DNA of 64,000 nucleotides, taken from contig JACRTB010000001.1 of assembly GCA_014385025.1 (NCBI GenBank), positions 62,001-126,000 on the forward strand, in the 5' to 3' direction. Shown here in pieces: positions 1 through 8,741 of this stretch (its first letter is position 1; each line of letters starts with the position of its first letter). A program made the position numbers and the translations under genes. Under the pieces are notes generated by a model, which saw only the letters and a program-made list of their open reading frames with translations, had not been told where the DNA came from and made no database searches. The stretch comes from Yanshouia hominis. Its GTDB lineage: Bacteria > Bacillota > Clostridia > Oscillospirales > Ruminococcaceae.

Positions 1-140
1 AGGGGCAGCACCTGCCAGCAGCCCACCCCGGCTTCCTCCAGCCAATCGGCAAAACGAAAAGCCGCCTCCCCCAGCGAGCCGGCGCCGTAGGGGGAGGGCA
101 GCGAGGAAATATGTAACAGGACAGCGGAGCTGCGCTTCAT
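1..140 (-). CDS. malQ: 4-alpha-glucanotransferase, N-terminal fragment
   Basis: The first 46 codons of a minus-strand gene that continues past the left edge. The translated start (MKRSSAVLLHISSLPSPYG, then GSLGEAAFRFADWL and a GCWQVLPL-like end) matches the conserved N-terminus of MalQ/amylomaltase, which transfers maltooligosaccharide segments in glycogen and maltodextrin metabolism in the cytoplasm. The ATG overlaps the stop of the Rrf2 gene as ATGA, so the two are translationally coupled. Only the N-terminal strand region is visible; no catalytic residue lies in the window. Assignment rests on the family's well conserved N-terminal signature. Confidence 0.8.
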   Translation of the reverse strand, partial: MKRSSAVLLHISSLPSPYGAGSLGEAAFRFADWLEEAGVGCWQVLP

Positions 141-562
141 TCGGCGCCTTCCTTTCCCATCGGGCCGCCGAAGGTCACCTCGGAGAGCTTCTGCCGCACC
201 ATTTCTGAGATTTCGTCGTAGACCCGCTGGAACCGGCAGTCACAGCGGCGGCAATGCTGCGCGTCACAGCGGCAGACATGTTCAGGACTTACGCAGCGGG
301 AAAGGGCATAGACCCCTTCGACCGTCTCGATCACCTCACGAAGGGTGATTTTCCCTGCCGGACGGGCCAGCTCATAGCCGCCCTTCGCCCCCTGATAGGA
401 ACGCACCAGACCCGAGGCGGCCAGCTTGCGGAGAATCTTCAGGGTGAAGCGCGGCGTTACGCCGGTATCCGCCGCGATGCTCTTGGCATCGAGTCTCCCC
501 TCCTGAGAGGCGAGGCGGTCAACGATCCTGACGGCGTAATCAGCTTCGAGGGTAATATGCAT
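137..562 (-). CDS. Rrf2 family transcriptional regulator
   Basis: A 141-residue winged-helix protein of the Rrf2 family. It begins MHITLEADYAVRIVDRLA, carries the HTH segment around residues 25-60 (TPRFTLKILRKLAASGLV) and the wing GAKGGYELARP. A Cys-rich stretch follows at about residues 88-112 (RCVSPEHVCRCDAQHC), where Rrf2 proteins such as IscR and NsrR bind an Fe-S cluster, so redox or iron sensing is plausible but not proven. The start at 562 is chosen because AAGGAG lies 7 bases upstream. It follows rpoD by 16 bp and overlaps malQ, so it probably belongs to the tail of the dnaG-rpoD transcript. Target genes are unknown. Confidence 0.85.
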   Translation of the reverse strand: MHITLEADYAVRIVDRLASQEGRLDAKSIAADTGVTPRFTLKILRKLAASGLVRSYQGAKGGYELARPAGKITLREVIETVEGVYALSRCVSPEHVCRCDAQHCRRCDCRFQRVYDEISEMVRQKLSEVTFGGPMGKEGAE

Positions 563-578
563 CGGTTGGCTCCTTTTC

Positions 579-1661
579 TTAATCGAGGAAATCCCGCAGC
601 TTCTTCGAGCGGCTCGGATGGCGCAGCTTGCGCAGCGCCTTCGCCTCGATCTGGCGAATCCGCTCGCGAGTGACGTTGAATTCCTTGCCCACCTCCTCGA
701 GGGTGCGGGAACGCCCGTCCTCAAGTCCGAACCGCAGCCGCAGCACCTTTTCCTCGCGGGGCGTAAGGGTGTGCAGCACCTCGCCGAGCTGCTCGCGCAG
801 CAGGATATGGGAGGCGGCGTCCGCCGGAGCAGGCGCCTCGTCATCGGGGATGAAATCGCCGAGGTGGCTGTCCTCCTCCTCACCGATCGGGGTTTCGAGC
901 GAAACCGGCTCCTGTGCGACCCGCATAATCTCGCGGACCTTATCCACCGACATATCGATTTCGTCCGCGATCTCCTCAGCGGTCGGCTCATGGCCGTTCT
1001 TGTGCAGAAGCTGGGAGGAAACCTTCTTGACCTTGTTGATCGTCTCAACCATATGCACCGGAATCCGGATGGTGCGGGCCTGGTCAGCGATGGCGCGGGT
1101 GATCGCCTGCCTGATCCACCAGGTCGCATAGGTCGAGAACTTGAATCCCTTGGTATGGTCGAATTTTTCGACCGCCTTGATAAGGCCTAGGTTCCCCTCC
1201 TGAATCAGATCGAGGAACTGCATCCCCCGCCCGACATAACGTTTGGCGATCGAGACGACAAGCCGCAGGTTGGCCTCGGACAGGCGCTTTCTCGCCTGCG
1301 GGTCCCCCTGGCTCATCCGCACCGCGAGATCGACCTCTTCCTCGCTGGTCAGAAGCGGCACCCGGCCGATTTCCTTGAGATACACCTTAACCGGGTCGTC
1401 AATGTTGATTCCCTCGGCCGAAAGGGCGGACTCCATCTCCTCATCGACGGGCGGGAATTCGGTCGCAATGGCCGGGGCGTAATTTTCCACAATCTCGATG
1501 CTGGCCCCTTCGAGCGTCTCATAGAGCTTTTCTACCTGCTCCACGTCGAAATCCACGTCCTCAAGGGCATCATTGATCTCGGTGGTGGTAAGCTTGCCTT
1601 TCGCCTTGCCGAGCTCAAGCAGCTCCTTGACAATATTCTTTTCCTGTGCCGCCACTGGCAT
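579..1661 (-). CDS. rpoD: RNA polymerase primary sigma factor (RpoD/SigA)
   Basis: A 360-residue housekeeping sigma factor. Region 1.1-like sequence occupies about residues 1-60. Region 1.2 has [11 protein letters not shown], region 2 has [18 protein letters not shown] and [13 protein letters not shown] (-10 recognition), region 3 has [10 protein letters not shown], and region 4 has [18 protein letters not shown] (-35 recognition) near the C-terminus. The length is typical for Firmicutes SigA. It lies 6 bp downstream of dnaG in the conserved dnaG-rpoD macromolecular-synthesis arrangement. The many TTGNNN-17-TATAAT promoters found in this window are consistent with this factor. Confidence 0.97.
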   Translation of the reverse strand: MPVAAQEKNIVKELLELGKAKGKLTTTEINDALEDVDFDVEQVEKLYETLEGASIEIVENYAPAIATEFPPVDEEMESALSAEGINIDDPVKVYLKEIGRVPLLTSEEEVDLAVRMSQGDPQARKRLSEANLRLVVSIAKRYVGRGMQFLDLIQEGNLGLIKAVEKFDHTKGFKFSTYATWWIRQAITRAIADQARTIRIPVHMVETINKVKKVSSQLLHKNGHEPTAEEIADEIDMSVDKVREIMRVAQEPVSLETPIGEEEDSHLGDFIPDDEAPAPADAASHILLREQLGEVLHTLTPREEKVLRLRFGLEDGRSRTLEEVGKEFNVTRERIRQIEAKALRKLRHPSRSKKLRDFLD

Positions 1662-1667
1662 GTCCTC

Positions 1668-3431
1668 CTACTGTTGTTTCATCTTTTTCGCGGCAATCTC
1701 GCGCACAAAGGCGTCAAGCTCCGCTTCGTCCATCGAGCCGACCTGCTCGGGAGTTCTCTCTTTTTGTTTGTCGCGGATCACCGCAATGTATTCCCGCGCC
1801 GCCGCCATCGAGAAGCCCTGTTCCCGGTTTGCGGCGAGCAGGTAGGAAATCCGGCTCATCTGCTCCGCGGTGAGCTCGGAGGAAAGGATCACCGGGTCGA
1901 TCGATTTCCCCGCCCGCAGGCGCTCATACAGCACCGCAAAGATAGCCCGGTTCTGATCGGTCACAAATTCCCCCGGTGCGATCTCCTGCAAAAGCTGCGG
2001 CCCATAGTCGGGATTCCGCAGCAGCAGAGCGATCAGCTTATCCTCCGCAAGGGCGTAGCGAAGATTCTCCGCCCGCTGCGGGTCGCGCGGCTGATTGGGG
2101 ATTTCCTGCGCATAGATTTTCAGCGACCGGTCGAACTTTCTTTTTTCCTGCCGGGCGTTCTTTCTCCGCAGCGCCTGAATCTGCTGGCCGACCGCTTCGC
2201 GGCTGACCCGAAGCTCTGAGGCAATGCGGGTGGTGTAGACGTCGGCCTCAATCGGATTCTGAATTCCGGCCATCAGCGGACAGAATTCGCGCAGGAACGC
2301 CACCTTGCCGTCGTCGGTCTCGAGATTGAACTGTTCTTTCAGGCGGTTGACCGCGTACTCGGTGGAGTTGGCGCTGCCCTCAATCAGTCTTGCGAATCGC
2401 TCGCGCCCGTATTTTTTCAGATATTCATCGGGATCCTTCGCGCCGGTCATGGTCAGCACCCGGACCTTCACGCCGGTTTTGGCAAAGATGCCGGCGGCGC
2501 GGCGTGTGGCCTTCTGGCCGGGCGCATCGGAATCGTAGGCGATGACCACCTCCGAGGTGTACTGGGCGATCAGCCGGGCCTGCTCGTCGGTCAGCGCGGT
2601 GCCGAGCGTTGCCACCGCGTTGTCGAAGCCGCCCTGGTGCACGGCGATGGCGTCCATATACCCCTCGCAGAGGATCAGGCGGGGCTCCCGCGTCGCCTTT
2701 GCCGTGTTGAGCGCAAAGAGCCCCCGGCTCTTTTTAAACACCGGGGTGTCGGGGCTGTTGAGGTATTTGGGCTGTCCCTCCCCCATGATCCGGCCGCCGA
2801 AGGCGATGACCGAGCCGCGCAGATCGATGATAGGGAAAATCACCCGGTTTCGGAACTGGTCGTAGCTTCCGCCGTTTCTCCCCTGCCGGGTGAGGGCGGC
2901 CGCGATCATCTCCTGCTCGGAAAAGCCCTTCGCCCGCAGGTGGTTTCGCAGGGCATCCCACCCCTCGGGCGCGAACCCCAGACCGAACCGGCGGATGGTT
3001 TTATCCGACAGGCCCCGGCTGCGCAGGTAATCGAGTCCCGCCTTTCCCGCCGGGGAGACAAGCGTTTCGTGGTAAAAGCGGGCTGCCTCGCGGTTTGCCT
3101 CGAGGATTCGGGCCTTCAGCCTGGAAAGCGGGTCGTCGGCCTCCTCGGGCAGCTTCATGCCCGCCCGGTCGGCGAGGAATTTAACCGCCTCAAGGTACTC
3201 GAGGTGCTCGGCCCTGCGGACGAAGGTAATGATATCCCCGCCCGCGCCGCAGCCGAAGCAATAAAAGGAATTGTTCTCCGGATAGACAAAAAAGGACGGG
3301 CTCTTCTCCGAATGAAACGGGCAGAGCCCGGTGAGATTCCTCCCCGAACGCTTGAGATTGGTGTAGGGGGAAACAATCTGCTCGATGTCCGAGCGGTATT
3401 TCAGTTCTTCGAGAAAGCTGTCGGGAATCAT
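1668..3431 (-). CDS. dnaG: DNA primase
   Basis: A 587-residue primase that makes RNA primers at the replication fork. The N-terminal CHC2 zinc-binding domain is at about residues 35-65 (LCPFHSEKSPSF then FYCFGCGAGGD). The TOPRIM fold follows with the EGYMDAI acidic motif near residue 256 and a DSDAPG segment near 300 that bind catalytic metal. The C-terminal 140 residues form the helicase-interaction part. The family is usually about 600 residues, so it is full length. It sits between the dGTPase-like gene and rpoD, all on the minus strand with short gaps, and is probably one transcript with them. Confidence 0.97.
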   Translation of the reverse strand: MIPDSFLEELKYRSDIEQIVSPYTNLKRSGRNLTGLCPFHSEKSPSFFVYPENNSFYCFGCGAGGDIITFVRRAEHLEYLEAVKFLADRAGMKLPEEADDPLSRLKARILEANREAARFYHETLVSPAGKAGLDYLRSRGLSDKTIRRFGLGFAPEGWDALRNHLRAKGFSEQEMIAAALTRQGRNGGSYDQFRNRVIFPIIDLRGSVIAFGGRIMGEGQPKYLNSPDTPVFKKSRGLFALNTAKATREPRLILCEGYMDAIAVHQGGFDNAVATLGTALTDEQARLIAQYTSEVVIAYDSDAPGQKATRRAAGIFAKTGVKVRVLTMTGAKDPDEYLKKYGRERFARLIEGSANSTEYAVNRLKEQFNLETDDGKVAFLREFCPLMAGIQNPIEADVYTTRIASELRVSREAVGQQIQALRRKNARQEKRKFDRSLKIYAQEIPNQPRDPQRAENLRYALAEDKLIALLLRNPDYGPQLLQEIAPGEFVTDQNRAIFAVLYERLRAGKSIDPVILSSELTAEQMSRISYLLAANREQGFSMAAAREYIAVIRDKQKERTPEQVGSMDEAELDAFVREIAAKKMKQQ

Positions 3432-3463
3432 CCCCCTTCACCTCCCTTCGGCCGGGGATCTCA

Positions 3464-4456
3464 TCAGACGCCCCAGGAACGGGGCACAAAAATATTTTCA
3501 TAGACGGTGACCGCATAGCGGTCGCTCATCCCTGAGATGTAGTCGCAGACCGCCCGGTCCACATCCTCGGCCCCGGCAATCCGCCGGTACTCCTCGGGCA
3601 GCTTGTCCGGGCTCCCCACGAAGTAGCGGTAGAGGCCCTGAAGCATCTCTTTGGCCTTGCCCTCCTCGCCCTTGGCCACCGGATTGTGGTAGACCGCCTC
3701 GAACATAAAGGCCTTGAGGGCGTCGAAGGCGCGCTGCACGTCGGGAGCCATTCTGATATCGTCGGCCGACGCGGAAATGAGCGAGGTCACGAAGCTCTCA
3801 ATCCGCTCGGACTTGCTGCGGCCGACGGTGTATTTAATCTCCCATGGAACGTCCGCCTCGCCGATCAGTCCGGCGCGGGCGGCGTCCTCAAAGTCGTGGT
3901 TGAGATAGGCGATCTTATCGCAGTAACGCACGACACGGCCCTCCAGAGTTCCGGCAGCGGCGCCGGCGGTGTGGCAGGCAATGCCGTCGAGCACGTCGGT
4001 GGTCAGATTAAGCCCCGCGCCGTCCCGCTCGAGCACCCTTACCACCCGCACGCTCTGGGCGGCGTGGCGGTAGCCGTGGGGGCAGCATTCGTTCAGCGCG
4101 GCCTCCCCGGCGTGGCCGTAGGGGGTATGGCCGAGATCATGCCCCAGCGCGATCGCCTCGGTCAGATCCTCATTGAGCCGAAGCGCCCGCGAGACGGTGC
4201 GCGCGATCTGCGAAACCTCCAGCGTGTGCGTCAGGCGTGTGCGGTAATGGTCCCCCTCCGGCGAGAGGAATACCTGCGTCTTATGCTTCAGCCTGCGGAA
4301 CGCCTTGCAGTGCAGAATCCGGTCGCGGTCCCGCTGGAAAGCGGGACGGATCGCGCAGGGCTCCAGCGGAAATTCCCGCACGGCGTCGCGGGAAAGCTTC
4401 GCCAGCGGGGAAAGGGTCTTCTTTTCCAGCTCCTCGGTCTGTTCACGGATGGTCAT
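3464..4456 (-). CDS. dGTPase-like HD-domain phosphohydrolase
   Basis: A 330-residue deoxyguanosinetriphosphate triphosphohydrolase-like protein. The HD-domain motifs are visible: RRLKHKTQVF near residue 55, THTLEVSQIAR near 76, and the core GHDLGHTPYGHAGE near 104 whose His-Asp pair binds metal. Known members remove triphosphate from dNTPs and affect dNTP pool balance. The start at 4456 follows AGGAG with a 7-base gap. It lies 32 bp upstream of dnaG, an arrangement common in Clostridia, suggesting cotranscription with primase and sigma. I leave the symbol empty because the shorter Firmicutes type is not proven equivalent to E. coli Dgt. Confidence 0.9.
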   Translation of the reverse strand: MTIREQTEELEKKTLSPLAKLSRDAVREFPLEPCAIRPAFQRDRDRILHCKAFRRLKHKTQVFLSPEGDHYRTRLTHTLEVSQIARTVSRALRLNEDLTEAIALGHDLGHTPYGHAGEAALNECCPHGYRHAAQSVRVVRVLERDGAGLNLTTDVLDGIACHTAGAAAGTLEGRVVRYCDKIAYLNHDFEDAARAGLIGEADVPWEIKYTVGRSKSERIESFVTSLISASADDIRMAPDVQRAFDALKAFMFEAVYHNPVAKGEEGKAKEMLQGLYRYFVGSPDKLPEEYRRIAGAEDVDRAVCDYISGMSDRYAVTVYENIFVPRSWGV

Positions 4457-4512
4457 TCATCTGCTCCTTCCGCCCCTTGGCGTAAAACGCCTCATCCGGG
4501 CGTACTACTAAT

Positions 4513-4518
4513 ATTATA
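4513..4518 (-). promoter_or_regulatory. candidate -10 box for the dgt-dnaG-rpoD transcript
   Basis: On the minus strand this reads TATAAT, 57 bp upstream of the dGTPase-like start, in an AT-rich pocket of otherwise GC-rich sequence. The -35 region is a poor match, so this is a weak call. Confidence 0.35.
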
Positions 4519-4590
4519 CTGGGAAAACAAAATAATTCCTTCCCGGTTTGCGTAATTTCTTGCAATTTCCCGATTCCGGCACACTTCGCG

Positions 4591-4616
4591 CTTTTTCGCG
4601 GCAAAGAGCGAAAAAG
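4591..4616. terminator. hairpin downstream of yigZ
   Basis: A perfect 9-bp inverted repeat (CTTTTTCGC and GCGAAAAAG) with an 8-base loop lies 11 bp past the yigZ stop. There is no clear U-tract after it on the minus strand, so it may be a weak terminator or only a 3'-end stabilising hairpin. Confidence 0.4.
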
Positions 4617-4627
4617 GCCCTTTCCGT

Positions 4628-5248
4628 TCAGAGCGCCGCAAAGATCTCCTGCAGAAATTCGGCCTCCACCGCGCCCGCGGTCGCCTCGGTCAGCGCCGCG
4701 CGCAGCTCTTCGAGCCGCTCCTCCGGCAGCCGGACGGTCAGCTCAACCCGCTCTCCAAAGGAGGAGGCGAGCACCTGCGCCCCATAGTCGGGCAGCAGCC
4801 TGCTCACCAGCCCGTACCGCGGATAGGCCATCCCGATCCGGCAGTCGGCGCAGGAGCGGTAGGTGATCCGTTCCGCCGCCGCGACGGCCAGCGCCGCGCC
4901 ATTGGCATAGGCGCGGGTCAGTCCGCCCGCGCCAAGCAGAATACCGCCGAAGTAACGGGTCACCGCCACGCACACATCGGTGAGCCCCGCTCTGCGGATC
5001 ACCTCGAGCACCGGCTGCCCGCCGGTGCCCTGCGGCTCGCCGTCGTCGGAGTATTTCTCACGGTTCCCCTCCCGCAGGATGTAGGCGTAGACGGTGTGCC
5101 GGGCGTCGTAATGCCGCTCCCGCCGGCGGGCCAGAAAGGCCGCCGCTTCCTCCGGGGAGCGGACCGGGGCGATCGCACAGAGAAACCGCGACCTTTTTTC
5201 CACAAATTCGTCCTCGGCCTCCGCCTTAATGGTGTCAAATTGATTCAA
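4628..5248 (-). CDS. YigZ/IMPACT family protein
   Basis: A 206-residue member of the YigZ/YvyE (IMPACT, UPF0029) family. The N-terminal IMPACT domain shows EFVEKRSRFLC, ARHTVYAY, then SDDGEPQGTGGQP near residue 70 and VTRYFGGILLGAGGLTRAY near 100, which are its hallmarks. A C-terminal ferredoxin-fold extension follows. The bacterial role is not well defined; it has been linked to translation regulation in eukaryotes. The start codon is TTG, chosen because GGGAGG lies 8 bases upstream. Nothing gene-like was found between this gene and the terminator at 5524. Confidence 0.92.
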   Translation of the reverse strand: MNQFDTIKAEAEDEFVEKRSRFLCAIAPVRSPEEAAAFLARRRERHYDARHTVYAYILREGNREKYSDDGEPQGTGGQPVLEVIRRAGLTDVCVAVTRYFGGILLGAGGLTRAYANGAALAVAAAERITYRSCADCRIGMAYPRYGLVSRLLPDYGAQVLASSFGERVELTVRLPEERLEELRAALTEATAGAVEAEFLQEIFAAL

Positions 5249-5523
5249 TTTTCGTCCCTCCCGGTAAGGCTGCTATAAAATAGCCGTTTTCAGGCGGTTC
5301 CCGCCTCTTGGCGCCCCCGCGGATCCCCATATTCCGGCCGTCGTGCGATTGCATCCTCCCGTCTCGGACAGCCGCGCGTGGCGCGGCATGATCCGCCGCA
5401 AGCCGATGGACAATCAGGGAAAACGGAGAAAATATCGTCCGACCCGTGCGGGGCGGCGCTTCTTTCTCAGCCTTGAAGCGGCCGGTTGCCGGAAGCGCCT
5501 CTTTGTCAAGCGCGGGGATACCG

Positions 5524-5556
5524 AAAAGGCGGCGCCAGAATGACGCCGCCTTTTTT
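5524..5556. terminator. bidirectional terminator after rpmE
   Basis: An 11-bp perfect stem (AAAAGGCGGCG / CGCCGCCTTTT) with a 9-base loop and T-runs on both strands. It lies 11 bp beyond the rpmE stop and would end the minus-strand rpmE message. Confidence 0.85.
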
Positions 5557-5566
5557 GGCACAAACC

Positions 5567-5770
5567 TTACTTATTAAGACCGAAGCGCTTGTTGAAACGA
5601 TCAACACGACCGCCGCTGTCAACCAGCTTCTGTCTGCCGGTGAAGAAAGGATGACACTTGGAGCAGATTTCCACTCTGATATCCTTCTTGGTCGAACCGG
5701 TCTCGATCACCTCGCCACACGCGCAGCGGATGGTCGTAGGCTCGTACTTGGGATGAATTCCCTCTTTCAT
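5567..5770 (-). CDS. rpmE: 50S ribosomal protein L31
   Basis: A 67-residue zinc-type L31. It begins [10 protein letters not shown] and carries the two Cys pairs (CAC near residue 17 and [10 protein letters not shown] near 36) that bind zinc in the C+ paralogue, which suggests growth in zinc-sufficient conditions. The start at 5770 is preferred to an upstream GTG three codons earlier because AGAGGTG then lies 6 bases before the ATG. It is monocistronic, with its own promoter at 5813-5841 and a strong terminator behind it. Confidence 0.97.
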   Translation of the reverse strand: MKEGIHPKYEPTTIRCACGEVIETGSTKKDIRVEICSKCHPFFTGRQKLVDSGGRVDRFNKRFGLNK

Positions 5771-5812
5771 GCTTGTCACCTCTTTCTGAATCCTGTTACA
5801 AATGCGTCTATT

Positions 5813-5841
5813 ATAATATCATAAGGCAAACGGAAATGCAA
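5813..5841 (-). promoter_or_regulatory. rpmE promoter
   Basis: Minus strand: -35 TTGCAT (5836-5841), a 17-base spacer and -10 TATTAT (5813-5818), 43 bp upstream of the rpmE ATG. It is a good match to SigA promoters. Confidence 0.7.
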
Positions 5842-5892
5842 GTCCTTTTTCGGACAAAGCAAAATTTTCCCGACACCTTCGTTTTGCGCTCT

Positions 5893-7611
5893 TTACAGCC
5901 CCAGCAGCTTCTCCACCCCGTCCCGCAGCTCGCCGCAGAGAGCCTTCGCCGCATCGGCGCAGCTGCCTTTGACCATATAATAGACTTTGAGCTTTGGCTC
6001 GGTGCCGGAAGGACGGATCACAACCGTCGCCCCGTTTTCAAGGGACAGCGACAGCACGTCGGAAGCAGGCAGCCCAATCGGCTCGCGCGTCTCCCCTTTT
6101 ACCCGAATCCCGGCCCGGTAGTCGCAGTAACCCGCGACAGGATGCGCGCCAAGCGCCTTGGGCGGCGCGGCGAAAAGGCCGTCCATCAGTGCGGCCATCT
6201 TCTTCATGCCGTCCGAGCCTGCAAAGGCGGTGCTGGTGACATGGTTGTAGAAGCACCCGAATTTCTCATAGATCGCGTCGAGCGCGTCAAGCAGGGTGCG
6301 GCCGGAAAGCTTGTGATAGGACGCCATCTCAGCGACCAGCATGGCGGCAACCACTGCGTCCTTGTCCCGGACATAGGGTCCGGCAAGGTAGCCGCAGCTT
6401 TCCTCAAAGCCAAAGATGAAGCGCTTCACCTCGCCCTTTGACTCAAGACGGGCGATCTGATCGCCGATATATTTGAAGCCGGTGAGCACATTGACCATCT
6501 CAATGCCATAGCTCGCGGCAACAAGATCGGCCAAGGTGGTCGAGACAATGGATTTGACCGCAACCGGGTTTTTCGGCATCGTTCCCTGCTCGGTGCGGGC
6601 GCGGCCGATATAATCGAGCAGCAGCACTCCGACCTCGTTGCCGGTCAGCAGGGTGTAGCCTCCATCCCGGCGCACCGCCACGCCGAGCCGGTCGGCGTCG
6701 GGGTCGGTGCCGATCAGCAGATCGGCGCCGGCCTTCTCCGCATAGGACAGGCCCAGAGCCATCGCCTCCCGAAGCTCCGGATTCGGATAAGAGCAGGTCG
6801 GGAAATTGCCGTCAGGCAGGAGCTGTTCCTCCACCAGCGTGAGGTCGGTGATTCCGATCTCTGAGAGGATATGCCGCACCGGCAGATTTCCGGTGCCGTT
6901 GAGAGGGGTATAAACAAGGGAAAGGCCCGCTCGTCCCGGAGCATCAGGCACACACCGGCAGGAAAGCACTTCCTGATAATACGCTTCGATCGCGTCCTCC
7001 CCGACCGGAACGATCATGCCGGAGGAAATCCCCTCCTCCAGCGAGACGCATCGAACTCCCTCAAAAACATCGGTCCGCTGAATGTACGAGAGCACCTCGT
7101 CCGCCGATTCGGAGGTCATCTGGCAGCCGTCGGGTCCGTAGGCCTTATAGCCGTTGTATTCAGCCGGGTTGTGGCTGGCCGTCACCATGACGCCCGCCGC
7201 ACAGTGATAATACCGCACCGCCCAGGAAAGCATCGGGGTCGGCGCAAGGGCGGAGTAGAGGTAAGCCCGGACCCCGTTGGCCGCTAAAACCCCTGCCGCC
7301 GCGTGGGCAAACAGCTCGGATTTGTTACGGCTGTCGTAGGCAATGGCGGCCGCAGGGACCTGCGGTCCCTCGTGATGCTTCAAAATGAATTCGGCCATTC
7401 CCTGAGTGGCCTGCCGCACCACATAGAGGTTCATCCGGTTGGTTCCCGCGCCGAGAATTCCGCGCAGGCCCGCCGTCCCAAAGGTCAGGTCCGTATAGAA
7501 CCGCTCATAAATTCCTTTTTCGTCCCCTTCGATCCGCTCAAGCTCCGCAGTGAGATCCTGATCCTCCAGCGGATAATCTTTCCACCGGCGATAGCGTTCT
7601 TGCACATCCAT
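5893..7611 (-). CDS. pgcA: Phosphoglucomutase / phosphomannomutase (PgcA-like)
   Basis: A 572-residue alpha-D-phosphohexomutase that interconverts glucose-1-P and glucose-6-P for glycogen, cell-wall and UDP-glucose synthesis. The phosphoserine loop is TASHNPAEYNGYKAYG near residue 138. The metal loop is GTDPDADRLG near 302, the sugar-binding loop is GFEESCGYL near 398, and the C-terminal phosphate-binding loop is RPSGTEPKLKVY near 535. Order and length fit the Firmicutes PgcA type rather than the shorter GlmM, which is present separately at 25149-26492. It is transcribed alone and ends about 120 bp before rpmE. Confidence 0.93.
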   Translation of the reverse strand: MDVQERYRRWKDYPLEDQDLTAELERIEGDEKGIYERFYTDLTFGTAGLRGILGAGTNRMNLYVVRQATQGMAEFILKHHEGPQVPAAAIAYDSRNKSELFAHAAAGVLAANGVRAYLYSALAPTPMLSWAVRYYHCAAGVMVTASHNPAEYNGYKAYGPDGCQMTSESADEVLSYIQRTDVFEGVRCVSLEEGISSGMIVPVGEDAIEAYYQEVLSCRCVPDAPGRAGLSLVYTPLNGTGNLPVRHILSEIGITDLTLVEEQLLPDGNFPTCSYPNPELREAMALGLSYAEKAGADLLIGTDPDADRLGVAVRRDGGYTLLTGNEVGVLLLDYIGRARTEQGTMPKNPVAVKSIVSTTLADLVAASYGIEMVNVLTGFKYIGDQIARLESKGEVKRFIFGFEESCGYLAGPYVRDKDAVVAAMLVAEMASYHKLSGRTLLDALDAIYEKFGCFYNHVTSTAFAGSDGMKKMAALMDGLFAAPPKALGAHPVAGYCDYRAGIRVKGETREPIGLPASDVLSLSLENGATVVIRPSGTEPKLKVYYMVKGSCADAAKALCGELRDGVEKLLGL

Positions 7612-7717
7612 CGTCCGAGCCTCCTTTACAATTTCTGCTTTCTATGATAATATTTTTCGAAGCCCGCGTCAATCCAAAGACAGTCTTTCCCCTTTTCGAA
7701 TATTTTTGCGAAATCTC

Positions 7718-7746
7718 TTGCAATTCCGGAAAAAAGCTGATAGAAT
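7718..7746 (+). promoter_or_regulatory. rpmB promoter
   Basis: TTGCAA (7718-7723), a 17-base spacer, then TAGAAT (7741-7746), 55 bp before the rpmB start. Near-consensus SigA spacing in an AT-rich stretch. Confidence 0.75.
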
Positions 7747-7801
7747 ATTGCTGTTGTCCTATTTGGAATTATATTGCCGCTCATAAAGGAGGTGCAGACA
7801 G

Positions 7802-7990
7802 ATGGCGAAATGCGATATCTGCGGTAAGGGCGTGACCTTTGGAATCAAGGTTTCTCACTCGCACAGACGGTCCAACAGAGCGTGGAAACCCAACGTCAAA
7901 CGTGTTAAGGTGATCCAGAACGGTACCCCTTGTCACGTTTACGCCTGCACCCGCTGCTTGCGTTCCGGCAAGGTCACCCGTGCGGTCTAA
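7802..7990 (+). CDS. rpmB: 50S ribosomal protein L28
   Basis: A 62-residue zinc-type L28. CDICGKG at the N-terminus and CTRCLRSGKV at the C-terminus supply the two CxxC pairs of the C+ form; VSHSHRRSNRAWKPNVK is the rRNA-binding basic stretch. AAGGAGGTG lies 7 bases upstream of the ATG. Like rpmE nearby it is the zinc-bound paralogue. It stands alone between its promoter and a hairpin. Confidence 0.97.
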   Translation: MAKCDICGKGVTFGIKVSHSHRRSNRAWKPNVKRVKVIQNGTPCHVYACTRCLRSGKVTRAV

Positions 7991-8016
7991 AAGATCCGCA
8001 CAGCATTTGGAAATCG

Positions 8017-8044
8017 AAGGAGCCCGGTATAGCCGGGCTCCTTT
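8017..8044 (+). terminator. rpmB terminator-like hairpin
   Basis: An 11-bp GC-rich perfect stem (AAGGAGCCCGG / CCGGGCTCCTT) with a 5-base loop, 26 bp after the rpmB stop. The T-tract is short (TTT), so efficiency is uncertain. Confidence 0.65.
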
Positions 8045-8084
8045 CGCATCTTCCAATAAAAGCGCTTTGTCCCTCGTCTCCTCG

Positions 8085-8741
8085 CAAGAGACGGCGCGGC
8101 CTTTTTACCCGCAAACGGTGAGGTGACGAGACAGCGGCCGCGGAACCTCTCTCGCCTGACCCGCAAGCCGCCCAACCATTTTATCGCGGTCAGCGGCGCG
8201 GTTCTTCTCAAAAGACAGTGCCGCTGTTTCATCTGCAAACGATACGATGGTGCAGCAGCGACCGCGGAACCTCTCTCGCCTGACCGGCAAGCCGCCCAAC
8301 CATTTTATCGCGGTCAGCGGCGCGGTTCTTCGCAAAAGACAGTGCCGCTGTTTCATCTGCAAACGATACGATGGTGCAGCAGCGACCGCGGAGCCTCTTT
8401 CGCCTGACCCGCAAGCCGCCCAGCCATTTTATCGCGGACAGCAGCGCGGTTCTTCGCAAAAGACAGTGCCGCTGTTTCATCCGCAAACGATGCGATGGTG
8501 CAGCAGCGACCGCGGAGCCTCTTTCGCCTGACCCGCAAGCCGCCCAGCCATTTTATCGCAGACGGCGGCGCGGTTTTTCGCAAGAGACGGCGCCGCCGTT
8601 TCATCCGCAAACGATGCGATGGTGCAGCAGCGACCGCGGAGCCTCTTTCGCCTGACCCGCAAGCCGCCCAACCATTTATCGCGGACGGCGGCGCGGTTCT
8701 TCGTAAAAGACAGTGCCGCTGTTTAATCCGTAAACAGCGCG
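8085..8741. repeat. 124-bp tandem repeat array abutting the cysK 3' end
   Basis: Five units with a period of 124 bp begin near 8123, 8247, 8371, 8495 and 8619, with a partial unit before 8123. Units differ by scattered substitutions, and the last has a one-base deletion. The right end runs into the cysK coding region (stop at 8723). Read on the cysK strand, each unit contains a degenerate copy of the cysK tail: the cysK C-terminus [10 protein letters not shown] corresponds to RCCTIASFAD in the copies. Each copy also has a short hairpin (the segment reading ACAGTGCCGCTGT or its GC-rich variant). The unit length is not a multiple of three and no RBS is evident, so the ORFs crossing it are not treated as genes. 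Confidence 0.93.

Noticed and set aside
8085..8741. CRISPR array
   Set aside because: Units are head-to-tail 124-bp repeats without unique spacers, and no cas genes are near.
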